Part shown: positions 20,517-31,580 of the stretch, one piece after another
Numbering within the stretch: the stretch's first letter is position 1
How the letters are laid out: each line of letters opens with the position of its first letter
Source of the DNA: Brevibacterium iodinum ATCC 49514
GTDB taxonomy: Bacteria > Actinomycetota > Actinomycetes > Actinomycetales > Brevibacteriaceae
Reading direction: 5' to 3'
Length of the DNA: 59,839 nucleotides
Assembly: GCF_900169265.1 (NCBI RefSeq)
Contig: NZ_FXYX01000020.1
Coordinates: 1 to 59,839 of the forward strand
The notes under the pieces: generated by a model
Seen by the model: the letters and a program-made list of their open reading frames with translations, nothing else
The model's database searches: none
What the model was told of the DNA's origin: nothing
Program-made: the position numbers and the translations under genes

Positions 20517-21700
20517 GGAGTGCCTTTCGTCGGGGCGGCTGATGACGGGGTCGGAATCTGCGGACGGCCCAAGAGGATGTCCGGGTCTTCGGCGAGGATC
20601 TCGTCAATCGCGGTCAGGAACGCTTCGGTCTCTGTCTCGGTTCCGGCGTTGACACGGGCGTGGCCGCTGATGCCGATATCGCGGATGAGCACTCCGCGGT
20701 CGAGGAGCTTCTGCCACAGATCGGACGGTGAGGCGATGTTGCCGAAGAGAACGAAGTTCGAATCGCTGTCGTGGACGGTGAAGCCCGCCTCAACGAGGTG
20801 GCTCGACATCCGATTGCGCGAGTCGATGAGTCGGTCGACGTTGCCCAGCAGCAGTTCGGCATGTTCGAGTGCCGTGCAGGCCAGCACCTGGGTGACTTCG
20901 GACAGGTGGTAGGGCAGGCGGACGAGACGCAGGACGTCGATGAGCTCGGGTGCGGCGATGGCGTAGCCCAGGCGCAGGCCGGCACAGGCGAAGGCCTTGC
21001 TCATGGTGCGGGAGACGACGAGGCGGGGCCGCCCCTCGAGCAGTGTCATCGCCGAGGACTTGGCGGGACGGGAGAATTCCGCATACGCCTCGTCGACGAT
21101 GACTATCCCTGCGCAGTTGTCGTAGGCGGCTTCGATGACATCGAGGCCGATCGAGGTGCCGGTCGGATTGTTCGGGGTGCACAGGAATACGATGTCCGGA
21201 TTCGCCCGAGCCACCTCGGCGGCGACCGTCTCGGCATCGAGGGTGAAGTCGTCCTTGCGTTCGACGTGCTGCCACTCGGCACCTGTGCCCGTGGTGATGA
21301 GCGGGTGCATCGAATACGAGGGGGTGAAGCCTAAGACGGTGCGGCCCGGACCGCCGAAGGCCTGGACGATATGGCTGAGCACTTCGTTCGAGCCGTTGGC
21401 GGCCCAGATCATGGAGGGATCGAGGTCGACGGAGTCTCCGGCGCGTTCGTTCACACCGTCCAGATAAGTGACGAGGTGTTCGCGCAGTGCGGTGAATTCG
21501 CGATCGGGATATCGATTGAGTCCGGCGAAGTGATCGTCGACGGCGGCGCGCATGCTCTCGACGACGACGTCCGGAAGCGGATAGGCGTTCTCATTGACGT
21601 TGAGCTGGACCGGCACATTGAGGTGCGGAGCCCCGTACGGCTTGAGGCCGACGAGGTCTGAACGCACTGGCAGAGAGTCGATGTTTCCCACGACGATCAT
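20513..21700 (-). CDS. hisC: histidinol-phosphate aminotransferase
   Basis: A PLP-dependent class II (HisC-type) aminotransferase, 395 residues. K235 in [18 protein letters not shown] is the Schiff-base lysine; NPTG-type PNNPTG is at 177-182 and DEAYAEF at 203-209. It is the first gene of the his segment here; hisD, usually upstream, is absent. The start is uncertain: ATG 21700 has only a weak ribosome-binding site, while a -10-like TAGAAT (21704-21699) lies exactly seven bases before an in-frame GTG at 21691, which would give a leaderless mRNA and 392 residues. Confidence 0.95.
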   Translation of the reverse strand: MIVVGNIDSLPVRSDLVGLKPYGAPHLNVPVQLNVNENAYPLPDVVVESMRAAVDDHFAGLNRYPDREFTALREHLVTYLDGVNERAGDSVDLDPSMIWAANGSNEVLSHIVQAFGGPGRTVLGFTPSYSMHPLITTGTGAEWQHVERKDDFTLDAETVAAEVARANPDIVFLCTPNNPTGTSIGLDVIEAAYDNCAGIVIVDEAYAEFSRPAKSSAMTLLEGRPRLVVSRTMSKAFACAGLRLGYAIAAPELIDVLRLVRLPYHLSEVTQVLACTALEHAELLLGNVDRLIDSRNRMSSHLVEAGFTVHDSDSNFVLFGNIASPSDLWQKLLDRGVLIRDIGISGHARVNAGTETETEAFLTAIDEILAEDPDILLGRPQIPTPSSAAPTKGTP

Positions 21701-21758
21701 TCTACCGAGAGGCCCCCGCGGCCCGGGCGGCGGGTCGGGCCTCGAGATCCGCCGGTCG

Positions 21759-21782
21759 GCTCACCCGATCGAACGGGTCAGC
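21759..21782 (-). terminator. possible terminator of the LysM gene
   Basis: Arms GCTCACCCG (21759-21767) and CGGGTCAGC (21774-21782), one mismatch, 6-nt loop, about 50 bases past the LysM gene stop and before hisC. Confidence 0.4.
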
Positions 21783-21829
21783 GCGCTGCCGTTCGGGCCG
21801 CCGCCCTGCCGGTCGAGCAGGGTTCGACC

Positions 21830-22168
21830 TCAGCGGACGGGGACGTCAAGGGTCTGGCCGGGGTGAACCGTCGGGGTGTCCAGGTGGTTGATCTCGACGA
21901 TATCGGCAACGACATCGCGGGTGTCGCGGTCGATGCCGAGATTCGAAGCCACGGTCCACAGCGATTCGCCCTCACCGACGACGACCGCCTCGGCGTCGAT
22001 GCCGATGCTCTCCGTCTCCGATTCGGCGACAGCAGCGGCCGAGAACGACTGGGTGGCGAGGAGGACCGCCCCGCCGATGACGACGAGAGCGACGAGCAGG
22101 GTCCGGAGAAGGCGCACAGCCTGGCGTCCACGAGGGGTCAGGTGCAGCTCGGTGTTCTGTGCAGACAT
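21830..22168 (-). CDS. LysM protein divergent from lexA, candidate SOS division inhibitor
   Basis: A 112-residue protein with one N-terminal membrane helix (about 19-42) and a single LysM domain (about 62-111: VVVGEGESLWTVASNLG ... HPGQTLDVPV). It is transcribed away from lexA across LexA-type boxes. The same arrangement is known for B. subtilis yneA, C. glutamicum divS and M. tuberculosis Rv2719c, which are damage-induced and delay cell division; the role here is inferred from position, size and domain. AGAGGT precedes the ATG at 22168. Confidence 0.75.
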   Translation of the reverse strand: MSAQNTELHLTPRGRQAVRLLRTLLVALVVIGGAVLLATQSFSAAAVAESETESIGIDAEAVVVGEGESLWTVASNLGIDRDTRDVVADIVEINHLDTPTVHPGQTLDVPVR

Positions 22169-22209
22169 CGCATTACCTCTTTCATTCGTACGATTCCACC
22201 AGTAATCGG

Positions 22210-22276
22210 TAGAACGTCTGTTCTATTCAACATGCCAATCGAACAAATGTCCAGTCCAACTCGAACATCTATGCCA
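22210..22276. promoter_or_regulatory. LexA (SOS) boxes in the lexA / LysM-gene spacer
   Basis: TAGAACGTCTGTTCTA at 22210-22225 is a perfect 16-bp palindrome matching the GAAC-N4-GTTC core of Gram-positive/actinobacterial SOS boxes. Two weaker sites follow: TCGAACAAATGTCCAG (22239-22254) and TCGAACATCTATGCCA (22261-22276), each with one good half. They lie between the two divergent starts and can serve both genes. Confidence 0.8.
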
Positions 22277-22402
22277 CAATGAGAGGGAACCAGCGTTGTT
22301 GATTGATCTGTCAGAACCATCTCAGTCGGCACTGACACGAGAATTTCCGAAGCGGAGATCACGGCGTTCAGCGGCAGGGAATAGAACGAAGGGGAACGAG
22401 CA

Positions 22403-23158
22403 ATGGTTCAGAACAAACGAGGCAGAGGCAGGCCTCGCAACGAAGATGTTGCCAGCGAGATCGCTGCCGCTCGCACCGATGACGACGTCGTCCAGATCCC
22501 CGAGGGGTCATCCGGTGAGGGCGACTTCCGCCTCACTCCCCGTCAGCGTCTCGTGCTTGAGACCATCGAACGCGCGGTCGTGACCAACGGCTACCCGCCG
22601 AGCATGCGCGAGATCGGCAAGGCCGCCGGGCTGGCATCCCTCTCCAGCGTCGCCCACCAGCTCTCCCAGCTCGAACGCCTCGGCTATGTCCGCCGCGACC
22701 CGAAGCGCCCTCGTGCCATCGAAGTGGTCAATCCGTTCGAAGAGGAAGAGGCCGAGCGCGCGAAGTACGAGGAGCTGGCCAACAACACCGTGCAGGTGCC
22801 GGTCGTCGGACGCATCGCCGCCGGTGGCCCGATCCTGGCCGAACAGGAAGTCGATGATGTCTTCTCCCTGCCGACCCAGGTCGTCGGCTCTGGTGAGATG
22901 TTCCTGCTCAAGGTCGTCGGCGATTCGATGATCGAAGCCGCCATCTGCCACGACGACTGGGTGGTCGTGCGCAAGCAGCACACCGCTGACAACGGTCAGA
23001 TCGTCGCCGCCCTCCTCGACGGCGAGGCCACGGTGAAGACGCTCAAGCGCAAGGCCGGTCAGCAGTGGCTGATGCCGCAGAACGAGAACTACGAACCCAT
23101 CGACGGCACCTACGCGCAGATCATGGGTCTCGTCGTCGCCGTCATCCGCCGCCTCTGA
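22403..23158 (+). CDS. lexA: LexA repressor
   Basis: The SOS repressor and self-cleaving serine peptidase, 251 residues. The winged HTH is at about 43-105 ([36 protein letters not shown]). The cleavage site is A140-G141 in GRIAAGGP, with the catalytic dyad S175 (GDSMIEAAI) and K212 (ATVKTLK). An N-terminal extension of about 40 residues is typical of actinobacteria. AAGGGGA precedes the ATG at 22403, and SOS boxes upstream imply autoregulation. Confidence 0.97.
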   Translation: MVQNKRGRGRPRNEDVASEIAAARTDDDVVQIPEGSSGEGDFRLTPRQRLVLETIERAVVTNGYPPSMREIGKAAGLASLSSVAHQLSQLERLGYVRRDPKRPRAIEVVNPFEEEEAERAKYEELANNTVQVPVVGRIAAGGPILAEQEVDDVFSLPTQVVGSGEMFLLKVVGDSMIEAAICHDDWVVVRKQHTADNGQIVAALLDGEATVKTLKRKAGQQWLMPQNENYEPIDGTYAQIMGLVVAVIRRL

Positions 23159-23190
23159 TGTTCCGTCGGCTATCCGCAGTCTGAGCAGAA

Positions 23191-23219
23191 AGGCCCGCGA
23201 CCGAATCGGTCGCGGGCCT
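23191..23219. terminator. bidirectional terminator between lexA and dinG
   Basis: Perfect 13-bp arms AGGCCCGCGACCG (23191-23203) and CGGTCGCGGGCCT (23207-23219) with a 3-nt loop and a short T-run downstream on the plus strand; the dinG stop is at 23225 on the other strand. Confidence 0.9.
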
Positions 23220-23224
23220 TTGTG

Positions 23225-25191
23225 TCATCCTTCGTCGGTTTCGGCCAGCCTCGTCAGACTCTTGCGGACGAGAGCGGAATTCGTCGTCGGCCACATCCTC
23301 GGCATCGAATTGACGAGGAACCCGGCATACCGGGCCGAGCGCAGCCGCGAGTCGAGCACGGCCACCACTCCCCTGTCCTTGGTCGACCGGATGAGGCGTC
23401 CGGCGCCCTGAGCCAGACGCAGGGCGGCATGCGTGGCCGACACCGCCATGAATCCGTTGACTCCCCGCTGGTCGGCATCGCGTGCCCGCGCCTGCATGAG
23501 CGGGTCGTCGGGGCGTGGGAACGGCAGACGGTCGATGATGACCAGGCGGTTCGTCCGTCCCGGCACATCGACTCCCTGCCACAGTGACATGGTTCCGAAC
23601 AGGCAGGTCTGGTCGTCGGCCGTGAACTGAGAGACCAGTGCCGGCAGGCCGTCATCGCCTTGTAGCAGGATGGGGAAATCGAACTTCTTCCGCAGGTGTT
23701 CGGCTGCCGCGTTGGCCGCCGCCCGGGAGGAGAACAGGCCCAGTGCCCCGCCGTTCGAGGATTCGACGAGTTGTTCGAGTTCGGTCAGCGCTTCCTCGCT
23801 CAGTCCGCTTCGTCCGGGTTTGGGCAGGTGGGAAGCGACATAGAGGATTCCCTGTTTGCCGTAGTCGAAGGGAGAACCGACATCGAGGCTGTCCCATTTC
23901 GGGGCGTCGGGACCGAAGAGTCCCAACGAGGCGGCCACCGCGTCGAAGTTCCCACCGAGGGACAGGGTCGCCGAGGTGGCCACGACCGTGGATTCTTCGA
24001 AGATGCCGTTGCGCATGGTGCCGGCCACGCTCAAGGGCGCGACGACGAGGTTCGTCGTCTCCTTCTCGCGGAAGGTCGAGCGTGAGAGCCAGATGACGTC
24101 GTTCTTGCCCGGGTCGCAGAAGCGTTCGGCGAGTTCGAAGATCTCCTGGCAGCGCGCCTTGGCCATCTGTCGTCCCGCGTCGGCGTCCTCGGTCTTGCCG
24201 CCGATGTCGTTGATGATCTGGCGGGCGGAGTCGCGGATCTGCGCGAGAGCCAGTCCGAGCGCCTCGCTCATATGCAGGATGAGTCCCTCGGGCACCGAGG
24301 TCTGCGCACGTTCGAGTGCCGCCGCGGCGGAATCGAGCAGCGACACGACGCCGTCCTGGACGGTGGTGTGTTTGCGTACGGAACTCGTCGCGGCCGAGAG
24401 CATGCTCGTATTGATCTGCCCGGACAGGGCGCTGGTCACCCGGTCCTTGAGCTCGTGGGCCTCGTCGATGATGATGACATCGTGTTCGGGCAGCACGTTC
24501 GATTCCCCGAAGGCGTCGATGGCCAGCAGGGCATGGTTCGTCACGACGATATCGGCCTCGGCGGCCTTGTTCCGGGCGAGCTCGGCGAAGCATTCGGTGA
24601 ACAGCGGACAGTTCGAACCGAGGCAGTCGAAGGCGTTGACGGACACCTGTGACCAGGCACGATCACTGACGCCGGGCAGGAGGTCGTCGCGATCGCCGGT
24701 GTCGGTGGTCTTCTCCCAGGTGCGGATCCGCTGGATCTCCTCCCCCAGGCCGGAGCGTTCGGTGGGTTTGCGTCCCGCCTCGGCGTCGGCACCGAGGTCG
24801 AAGAGCATGCCCTCGCCCTCGTCGGGGTACCCGCCGGCGAGCTTGTGCTTGCACACATAGTTCCGGCGGCCTTTGAGCAGTGCCGCCCGCGGCAGCGGAT
24901 CGAGGTCCTTCTTCACGGCCTTGAACAGCCGGGGCAGGTCGCGGTGGATGATCTGCGTCTGCAGGGCCAGGGTCGCCGTTGACACGACGACCTTCCCGCC
25001 GGTGCGGGTGACGTACTCGGCCGCCGGCACCAGGTATGCCAAAGACTTGCCCGTGCCGGTTCCAGCCTGCACGAGCAGATGGATTCCCTTGTCCAGCGAC
25101 GAGGCGACCGCCTGCGCCATCTCCTGCTGACCCTCTCGTGGCGATCCGCCGATGGCGCCGACAGCGGATTCGAGGAGGGTGTCGACAGCCT

Positions 25192-25195
<4 letters not shown>
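23225..25195 (-). CDS. dinG: ATP-dependent DNA helicase, DinG/XPD-like
   Basis: A 656-residue superfamily 2 helicase. Walker A AGTGTGKS is at 44-51 and the DEAH box reads IIDEAHEL. Cysteines at NYVCKHK and in DCLGSNCPLFTEC could bind the 4Fe-4S cluster found in this family. C-terminal motifs include GRTNRLVIIDRLPFPRPDDP and AQGAGRLIRS. The GTG start at 25195 overlaps the hflX stop (GTGA), so the two are coupled. It converges on lexA; no SOS box lies directly in front of it. The name follows the DinG/YoaA group and the exact subclass is uncertain. Confidence 0.88.
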
Positions 25196-26664
<1,469 letters not shown>

Positions 26665-26737
26665 TCATTCCTTTGTTCTCTGCCGTCGGTGACGATTCGC
26701 ACCGACAATGGTGTCCATCAATTCTCCCACAGCCGTC

Positions 26738-26750
26738 TAGACTGAAATGG
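26738..26750 (+). promoter_or_regulatory. candidate -10 element for a leaderless start
   Basis: TAGACT at 26738-26743 lies three bases before ATG 26747 and seven before the in-frame GTG 26750. No Shine-Dalgarno sequence is present. That spacing fits leaderless actinobacterial promoters; no clear -35 box is seen. Confidence 0.35.
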
Positions 26751-27364
26751 TGTCAGAGCACTATTTCACCGAATCGCCGAGCAGCGAGGCCAAGTCGCGC
26801 GAGCTGAACCTCGATCTGGCCGGCCGCGCCGTCACCGTCGAAACCGTATCCGGCACGTTTTCGCCCACTCGCCTCGACCTCGGGACGGCTGTGCTGCTGC
26901 GGCATCTGCCTCAGCCGCCGGCGGGCGATATCCTCGATCTCGGCTGCGGGTGGGGGCCGATCGCCCTGCACACGGCCTTGGATGCCCAGGACGCCGAGGT
27001 GGCTGTGCGAGTGTGGGCACTCGACGTCAACTCCCGGTCCCTGGAGACCACCGCGGCGAATGCGCGCAGGCTGGGTCTCACGATGATCAACACCGTCACG
27101 GCCGCAGATGTTCCCGAGGACCTGCAGTTCGCCGCGATCCGGTCGAATCCGCCGATCCGCATCGGCAAGGAGGCACTGCACGAACTCCTGGAGACGTGGC
27201 TGCCGCGCCTGGCGCCGGGCGGCCGCGCCGATCTCGTCGTGTCGAAGAACCTCGGTGCCGATTCCCTGCAGAAGTGGATCGCCGGGATGCTCGGAGATGG
27301 CTATTCGGTCACCCGGACGGGGTCGTCGAAGGGCTTCCGCGTGCTCACGGTCGAGCGAGACTGA
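26747..27364 (+). CDS. class I SAM methyltransferase, RsmC/RlmG-like
   Basis: A 205-residue methyltransferase of the MTS family. SAM-binding motif I DLGCGWG is at 64-70 and the catalytic NPPIR at 134-138, the signature of N2-guanine rRNA methyltransferases (RsmC/RlmG). Only the catalytic domain is present, without the N-terminal pseudo-domain of E. coli RsmC, which is the usual actinobacterial form. It is convergent with dapF, separated by two bases, and divergent from hflX. Confidence 0.85.
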   Translation: MVSEHYFTESPSSEAKSRELNLDLAGRAVTVETVSGTFSPTRLDLGTAVLLRHLPQPPAGDILDLGCGWGPIALHTALDAQDAEVAVRVWALDVNSRSLETTAANARRLGLTMINTVTAADVPEDLQFAAIRSNPPIRIGKEALHELLETWLPRLAPGGRADLVVSKNLGADSLQKWIAGMLGDGYSVTRTGSSKGFRVLTVERD

Positions 27365-27366
27365 GC

Positions 27367-28356
27367 TCAGCTGATCGTGCCGCTGGCGACGAGGACGGCT
27401 GGGCCGGCGAGGCTGACGCGTCCGCTCGTGCCCTCGGCGTTGGGTTCGATCTCGATGCGCAGCTGACCGCCGGGCACGTCGACTCTCCACTGCAGAGGCG
27501 ACTTCTCACCGGCCCAGTGGTGGGCTGCGATCGCTGCCGCGCAGGCTCCGGTTCCGCAGGAGCGGGTCTCACCGACGCCGCGTTCGAACACGCGCATGCG
27601 CAGGGCGCCTTCTCCCCCGGCCACATCGGATCGGGCCGGTTCCATGACGATGTATTCCACATTGGATCCCTGCGCCGGGACGGGGTCGAGGACGGGTGCA
27701 TCGCGCAGTTCGGCTGCGGCGAGTTCGGCGTTCTCGGCCAGGGCGACGACGGTGTGCGGGTTGCCGGTGGATACGCGCAGTCCGGGACGGGCGACGTCGA
27801 TGCCGCCGGTGGTCACGAGTACGCTGCTCGCGGGGTCGAGTGACCATTCGCCCATGTCGATGGTGTACCAGGCGTCGCTGGCGGATCCGGGTCCGGCTGT
27901 ACCGGTGTCGACGACGTCGTCTCCGGTTTGGACGCCGAGGGCGGGATTGAGGGTGGTGCGCACGGCTTTGATGCCGTCACGGGTGCCGACGAGGATCTCG
28001 CGGGCATCGGCGGGGACGCGACCGCTGGTCAGGAGTGCGTGGGCGAAGACGCGAACTCCGTTGCCGCACATCTCGGAGAGGCTGCCGTCGTTGTTGTAGT
28101 AGTCCATGAACCATTCGGCACCGGCTTCGGCCTGTTCGGCGGCTCCGGGGATGCCGCTGGCTGCGGAGCGGACGATGCGGATGATGCCGTCGGCGCCGAG
28201 TCCGGCCCGTCGATCGGCCAGGGTGGCGACGGTTTCGGGATGCATCTCCAGTGTGCTGTCGTCGTCGGTGAGCAGAACGAAGTCGTTCTGGGTGCCGTGC
28301 CCCTTGACGAAGCTGACATCGGTCCAGGCGGCGAACGGGGTATCCGGAGTGCTCAT
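27367..28356 (-). CDS. dapF: diaminopimelate epimerase
   Basis: A PLP-independent epimerase making meso-diaminopimelate for lysine and peptidoglycan, 329 residues. The two catalytic cysteines are C97 in EMCGNGVR and C267 in RSCGTGACA. It is somewhat longer than E. coli DapF (274 residues), with extra loops around 60-85 and 145-165. It follows miaA on the same strand with a 75-base gap. dapA and dapB are also in this window but far away. Confidence 0.96.
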   Translation of the reverse strand: MSTPDTPFAAWTDVSFVKGHGTQNDFVLLTDDDSTLEMHPETVATLADRRAGLGADGIIRIVRSAASGIPGAAEQAEAGAEWFMDYYNNDGSLSEMCGNGVRVFAHALLTSGRVPADAREILVGTRDGIKAVRTTLNPALGVQTGDDVVDTGTAGPGSASDAWYTIDMGEWSLDPASSVLVTTGGIDVARPGLRVSTGNPHTVVALAENAELAAAELRDAPVLDPVPAQGSNVEYIVMEPARSDVAGGEGALRMRVFERGVGETRSCGTGACAAAIAAHHWAGEKSPLQWRVDVPGGQLRIEIEPNAEGTSGRVSLAGPAVLVASGTIS

Positions 28357-28431
28357 GGCTCCATCCTATCTGTGAGCGTCCAGTCGGGTCTTCAGTGCCC
28401 GTTCAGGACGTCGAGTGCAGCCGCTATGCCG

Positions 28432-29367
28432 TCAGTGATCGCGCAGCGCATCAAGTGCGGCCGCCAGATTCTGTTCGGCGTCGGCGGCGCTGCCGTCGAT
28501 CCAGCGGATGCGCGGGTCGCGGCGGAACCAGGTGTCCTGTCGGCGTGCGAACTGCCGGGTGCGGATCGTCGTCTCTTCCTTCGCCTCGGCGGCGGTGAGC
28601 TCTCCTGCCAGATGGCGTTGGATCTGTGCGTATCCGATGGCACGTGATGCTGTCTTGCCTTCGGCCAGCCCAACGTCGAGCAGACGCGTCACTTCGTCGA
28701 CCCATCCGTGCTCCCACATGAGGTCGACGCGGGTGGCGATGCGCTCGTGCAGAATGGCCCGGTCCATGCTCAAGCCCAGGTGGATGGTCGGTTCGATCTC
28801 CTGGTAGTCCGGCAGTTGGGCGCTGAATGGACGTCCCGTGAGTTCGATGACTTCGAGCGCTCGTGCGATACGTCGTTGGTCGTTGACGGTGATCTTCTCG
28901 GCCGCTTTCGGGTCGAGTTCGCGCAGCTTCTGATGCAGCGCCCACCGGTCTGTTGCGACCTCGGCCTCGAGGCGAGCCCGCACCTCGGGGTCGGTGCCGG
29001 GAAACTCCATATGATCGACCGCAGCACGAACGTAGAGCCCGGACCCGCCGACGAGGATCGGCCACAGTCCGCGCCCCCGGATGTCCGCAATCGCTGCCCG
29101 CGCACGTGCCTGAAAGTCCTGCACGTTTGCCTCTTCGGTGACGTCGAGGATGTCGATGAGATGGTGCGGAATCCCCCGCCGCTCGTCGACCGGCAGCTTC
29201 GCGGTGCCGATGTCCATCCCTCGGTAGAACTGCATCGAATCCGTGTTGATGATCTCCCCGCCGAGGCGGCCGGCCAGATCCAGCGCAAGGTCCGATTTTC
29301 CTGTGGCGGTGGCTCCGACGACTGTGATGATCGGTTCTGAGTTCTGCTCCTCGGGCATCTCGGTCAT
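28432..29367 (-). CDS. miaA: tRNA dimethylallyltransferase
   Basis: Adds the isopentenyl group to A37 of tRNAs reading UNN codons; MiaB then thiolates it. The protein has 311 residues with a P-loop GATATGKS at 18-25, followed by INTDSMQFYRGMDIGTAK and IPHHLIDILD, all family hallmarks. I chose ATG 29367 because it overlaps the stop of the upstream gene (ATGA). Order miaB-X-miaA-dapF is standard for actinobacteria. Confidence 0.96.
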   Translation of the reverse strand: MTEMPEEQNSEPIITVVGATATGKSDLALDLAGRLGGEIINTDSMQFYRGMDIGTAKLPVDERRGIPHHLIDILDVTEEANVQDFQARARAAIADIRGRGLWPILVGGSGLYVRAAVDHMEFPGTDPEVRARLEAEVATDRWALHQKLRELDPKAAEKITVNDQRRIARALEVIELTGRPFSAQLPDYQEIEPTIHLGLSMDRAILHERIATRVDLMWEHGWVDEVTRLLDVGLAEGKTASRAIGYAQIQRHLAGELTAAEAKEETTIRTRQFARRQDTWFRRDPRIRWIDGSAADAEQNLAAALDALRDH

Positions 29368-30047
29368 GCCCAGGTTCCGATGCCACACAGTGAACGTACG
29401 TCGTGGACTCGTTCGTCCACAGTGATTTCCGGAGAAGTCAGGCTCGCTCCTTGCTCGGATATATGGCGCAGGCCGTTGTCGAGCATCGTGAGGTTCGCGT
29501 GGACGCCCGCGGCCCGGGAACAGAGGTCGGACAGTCGGCTGATGTCGATAGTGGACCCACTCTGGGCAGCACCACCGCTCGTCAGTGACTCGACGATCTC
29601 GGCATCGAATCCGGCGGCTCCGCCGATCGGAGCCAATGGGGCGCTTTCAGCGGCGGCCGCCGAGAGATCGATGGGCAGCAGCAGGTTTTCGCTCGTCCCG
29701 AGCGGTCCGACCTCGACTCCGGCGGCGTGAGCATGCAGGAGCGCGACGATAACGGCGGGGTCGGCCGCCTCGGCAAGTTCCCGTTCATCTTCGGTCAGGG
29801 ATGCGACGGCAGTGATCCAGTCATCGCCGGTGATCAATTGTCCGGTCCTCGTGTCGAAGCCCCGGTCGATACCCCAGCCGCCGAGCCCGGCCAGGGGAGG
29901 CAGAGCATTAACGGGCAGCGACCACGTCGTCTGGGTGCGCAGGAGGTCACTGATGACGGTCCGCAGTTCGGCCATGCGGGCGGCTTCGGTGTGGTCGATG
30001 TTCTCAAGCAGCACGGGGGCCGCCGGAATGATAGCGAAGGCGCCCAT
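29364..30047 (-). CDS. LigB-like (class III extradiol dioxygenase-type) protein between miaB and miaA
   Basis: A 227-residue protein starting MGAFAIIPAAPVLLENI. Proteins of this size sit between miaB and miaA in many actinobacteria (for example M. tuberculosis Rv2728c) and are described as resembling the B subunit of class III extradiol dioxygenases; their function is unknown. The start ATG 30047 is one base from the miaB stop and the end overlaps the miaA start, so it is co-translated. No clear metal ligands can be assigned by eye, so a true dioxygenase activity is doubtful. Confidence 0.65.
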   Translation of the reverse strand: MGAFAIIPAAPVLLENIDHTEAARMAELRTVISDLLRTQTTWSLPVNALPPLAGLGGWGIDRGFDTRTGQLITGDDWITAVASLTEDERELAEAADPAVIVALLHAHAAGVEVGPLGTSENLLLPIDLSAAAAESAPLAPIGGAAGFDAEIVESLTSGGAAQSGSTIDISRLSDLCSRAAGVHANLTMLDNGLRHISEQGASLTSPEITVDERVHDVRSLCGIGTWA

Positions 30048-30048
30048 C

Positions 30049-31545
30049 TCAGCCGCGGGTGCGGATGGTCGGCATGCCCAGGTTCGTCGTTTCGGCCGAG
30101 CCTTGTCCGGGGGTGGGTGCCCCACAGCTCTCCGCCTGTGCCCGGTCGTAGGCGTCACCGGCGCGGGACGGACGCACGGAGAACCCGGAGTCGGCGAGGA
30201 GGAAGTAGGGCTTCGCCTCGGTGACGGTGGCGGTGACGAAATCACCGGGCCGCGGCATCTGGGCGCCTTCGGGGATTCCGACGTGGACGAGGCGGTTGTC
30301 TTCGGCGCGACCGCTCAGTCGTGGGGAATCGTCGTGGGGCAACTTGGTCACGAGCACTTCGACCTCACGACCGATCTGGGCTTTGTTCTCGTCCCAGGCG
30401 ATCTCGTCCTGGAGCGCGGTGAGGCGTTCGAACCGCTCCTGCACGACATCCTTCGGCACCTGGTTGTCCATCGTGGCCGCCGGTGTGCCGGGGCGGATGG
30501 AGTATTGGAAGGTGAAGGCCTGCGAGAAGCGAGCACGGCGAACGATGTCCATCGTGCCTTGGAAGTCCTCTTCGGTCTCTCCGGGGAAGCCGACGATGAT
30601 GTCGGTGGTGATGGCAGCGTGCGGGATGCGTTCGCGCACGGAATCGAGGATGTTCATGAACCGCTTGGTCCGGTAGGAGCGGCGCATTGATTTGAGAATC
30701 GTGTCCGAACCGGATTGCAGCGGCATGTGCAGCTGCGGCATGACTGTCGGGGTCTCTGCCATTGCGTCGATGACGTCGTCGGAGAATGCGGCCGGGTGCG
30801 GGCTGGTGAAGCGGACCCGTTCGATTCCGTCGACGTTGCCGACGGCGCGGAGCAGTTTTGCGAATGCGCCTTTGTCGCGGAACTCGGCGCCGTAGGAGTT
30901 GACGTTCTGGCCGAGCAGGGTGACTTCGACGACTCCGTCGGCGACGAGGGCTTCCACCTCGGCAAGGATGTCGCCGGGGCGGCGGTCCTTCTCTTTGCCA
31001 CGCAGGCTGGGCACGATGCAGAAGGTGCACGTGTTGTTGCAGCCGACCGAGATCGACACCCACCCGGAGTGCTGGGATTCGCGGCGACTGGGCAGGGTGG
31101 AGGGGAAGACGTCGAGGCTTTCGAGGATCTCGACCTGGGCTTCCTCGTTGTGGCGTGCGCGTTCGAGCAGCGCCGGCAGGGATCCCATATTGTGGGTGCC
31201 GAAGACCACGTCGACCCAGGGGGCCTTCTTCACGATCGTGTCCCGGTCTTTCTGTGCCATGCATCCGCCGACGGCGATCTGGAGGCCGGGGTGGTTCTCT
31301 TTGACCTTCGCGAGCTGGCCGAGGTTGCCGTAGAGGCGGTTGTCCGCGTTTTCGCGGACGGCGCAGGTATTGAAGACGACGACGTCGGCCTGGTGGTCGG
31401 TGTTCGCCTGAACGTAGCCGGCATCGTCGAGCAGTCCGGACAGACGCTCGGAGTCGTGCACGTTCATCTGACATCCGTAGGTCTTGACCTCGTAGCTGCG
31501 AGGGGTGGTTCCGGATGCCGTCGGGGATTCAATCAGTTCAGTCAT
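30049..31545 (-). CDS. miaB: tRNA-2-methylthio-N6-dimethylallyladenosine synthase
   Basis: A radical-SAM methylthiotransferase, 498 residues. The N-terminal MTTase domain has cluster cysteines C25 (KTYGCQMN), C60 ([10 protein letters not shown]) and C94 (GGCMAQ). The radical-SAM motif C168-x3-C172-x2-C175 is in [14 protein letters not shown]-terminal TRAM domain ends around residue 450. It works after MiaA, two genes downstream, and lies 35 bases after recX. Confidence 0.97.
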   Translation of the reverse strand: MTELIESPTASGTTPRSYEVKTYGCQMNVHDSERLSGLLDDAGYVQANTDHQADVVVFNTCAVRENADNRLYGNLGQLAKVKENHPGLQIAVGGCMAQKDRDTIVKKAPWVDVVFGTHNMGSLPALLERARHNEEAQVEILESLDVFPSTLPSRRESQHSGWVSISVGCNNTCTFCIVPSLRGKEKDRRPGDILAEVEALVADGVVEVTLLGQNVNSYGAEFRDKGAFAKLLRAVGNVDGIERVRFTSPHPAAFSDDVIDAMAETPTVMPQLHMPLQSGSDTILKSMRRSYRTKRFMNILDSVRERIPHAAITTDIIVGFPGETEEDFQGTMDIVRRARFSQAFTFQYSIRPGTPAATMDNQVPKDVVQERFERLTALQDEIAWDENKAQIGREVEVLVTKLPHDDSPRLSGRAEDNRLVHVGIPEGAQMPRPGDFVTATVTEAKPYFLLADSGFSVRPSRAGDAYDRAQAESCGAPTPGQGSAETTNLGMPTIRTRG

Positions 31546-31580
31546 GGCGCACCCATTCTAGCCGTTCCCCAGGAGCCGTT

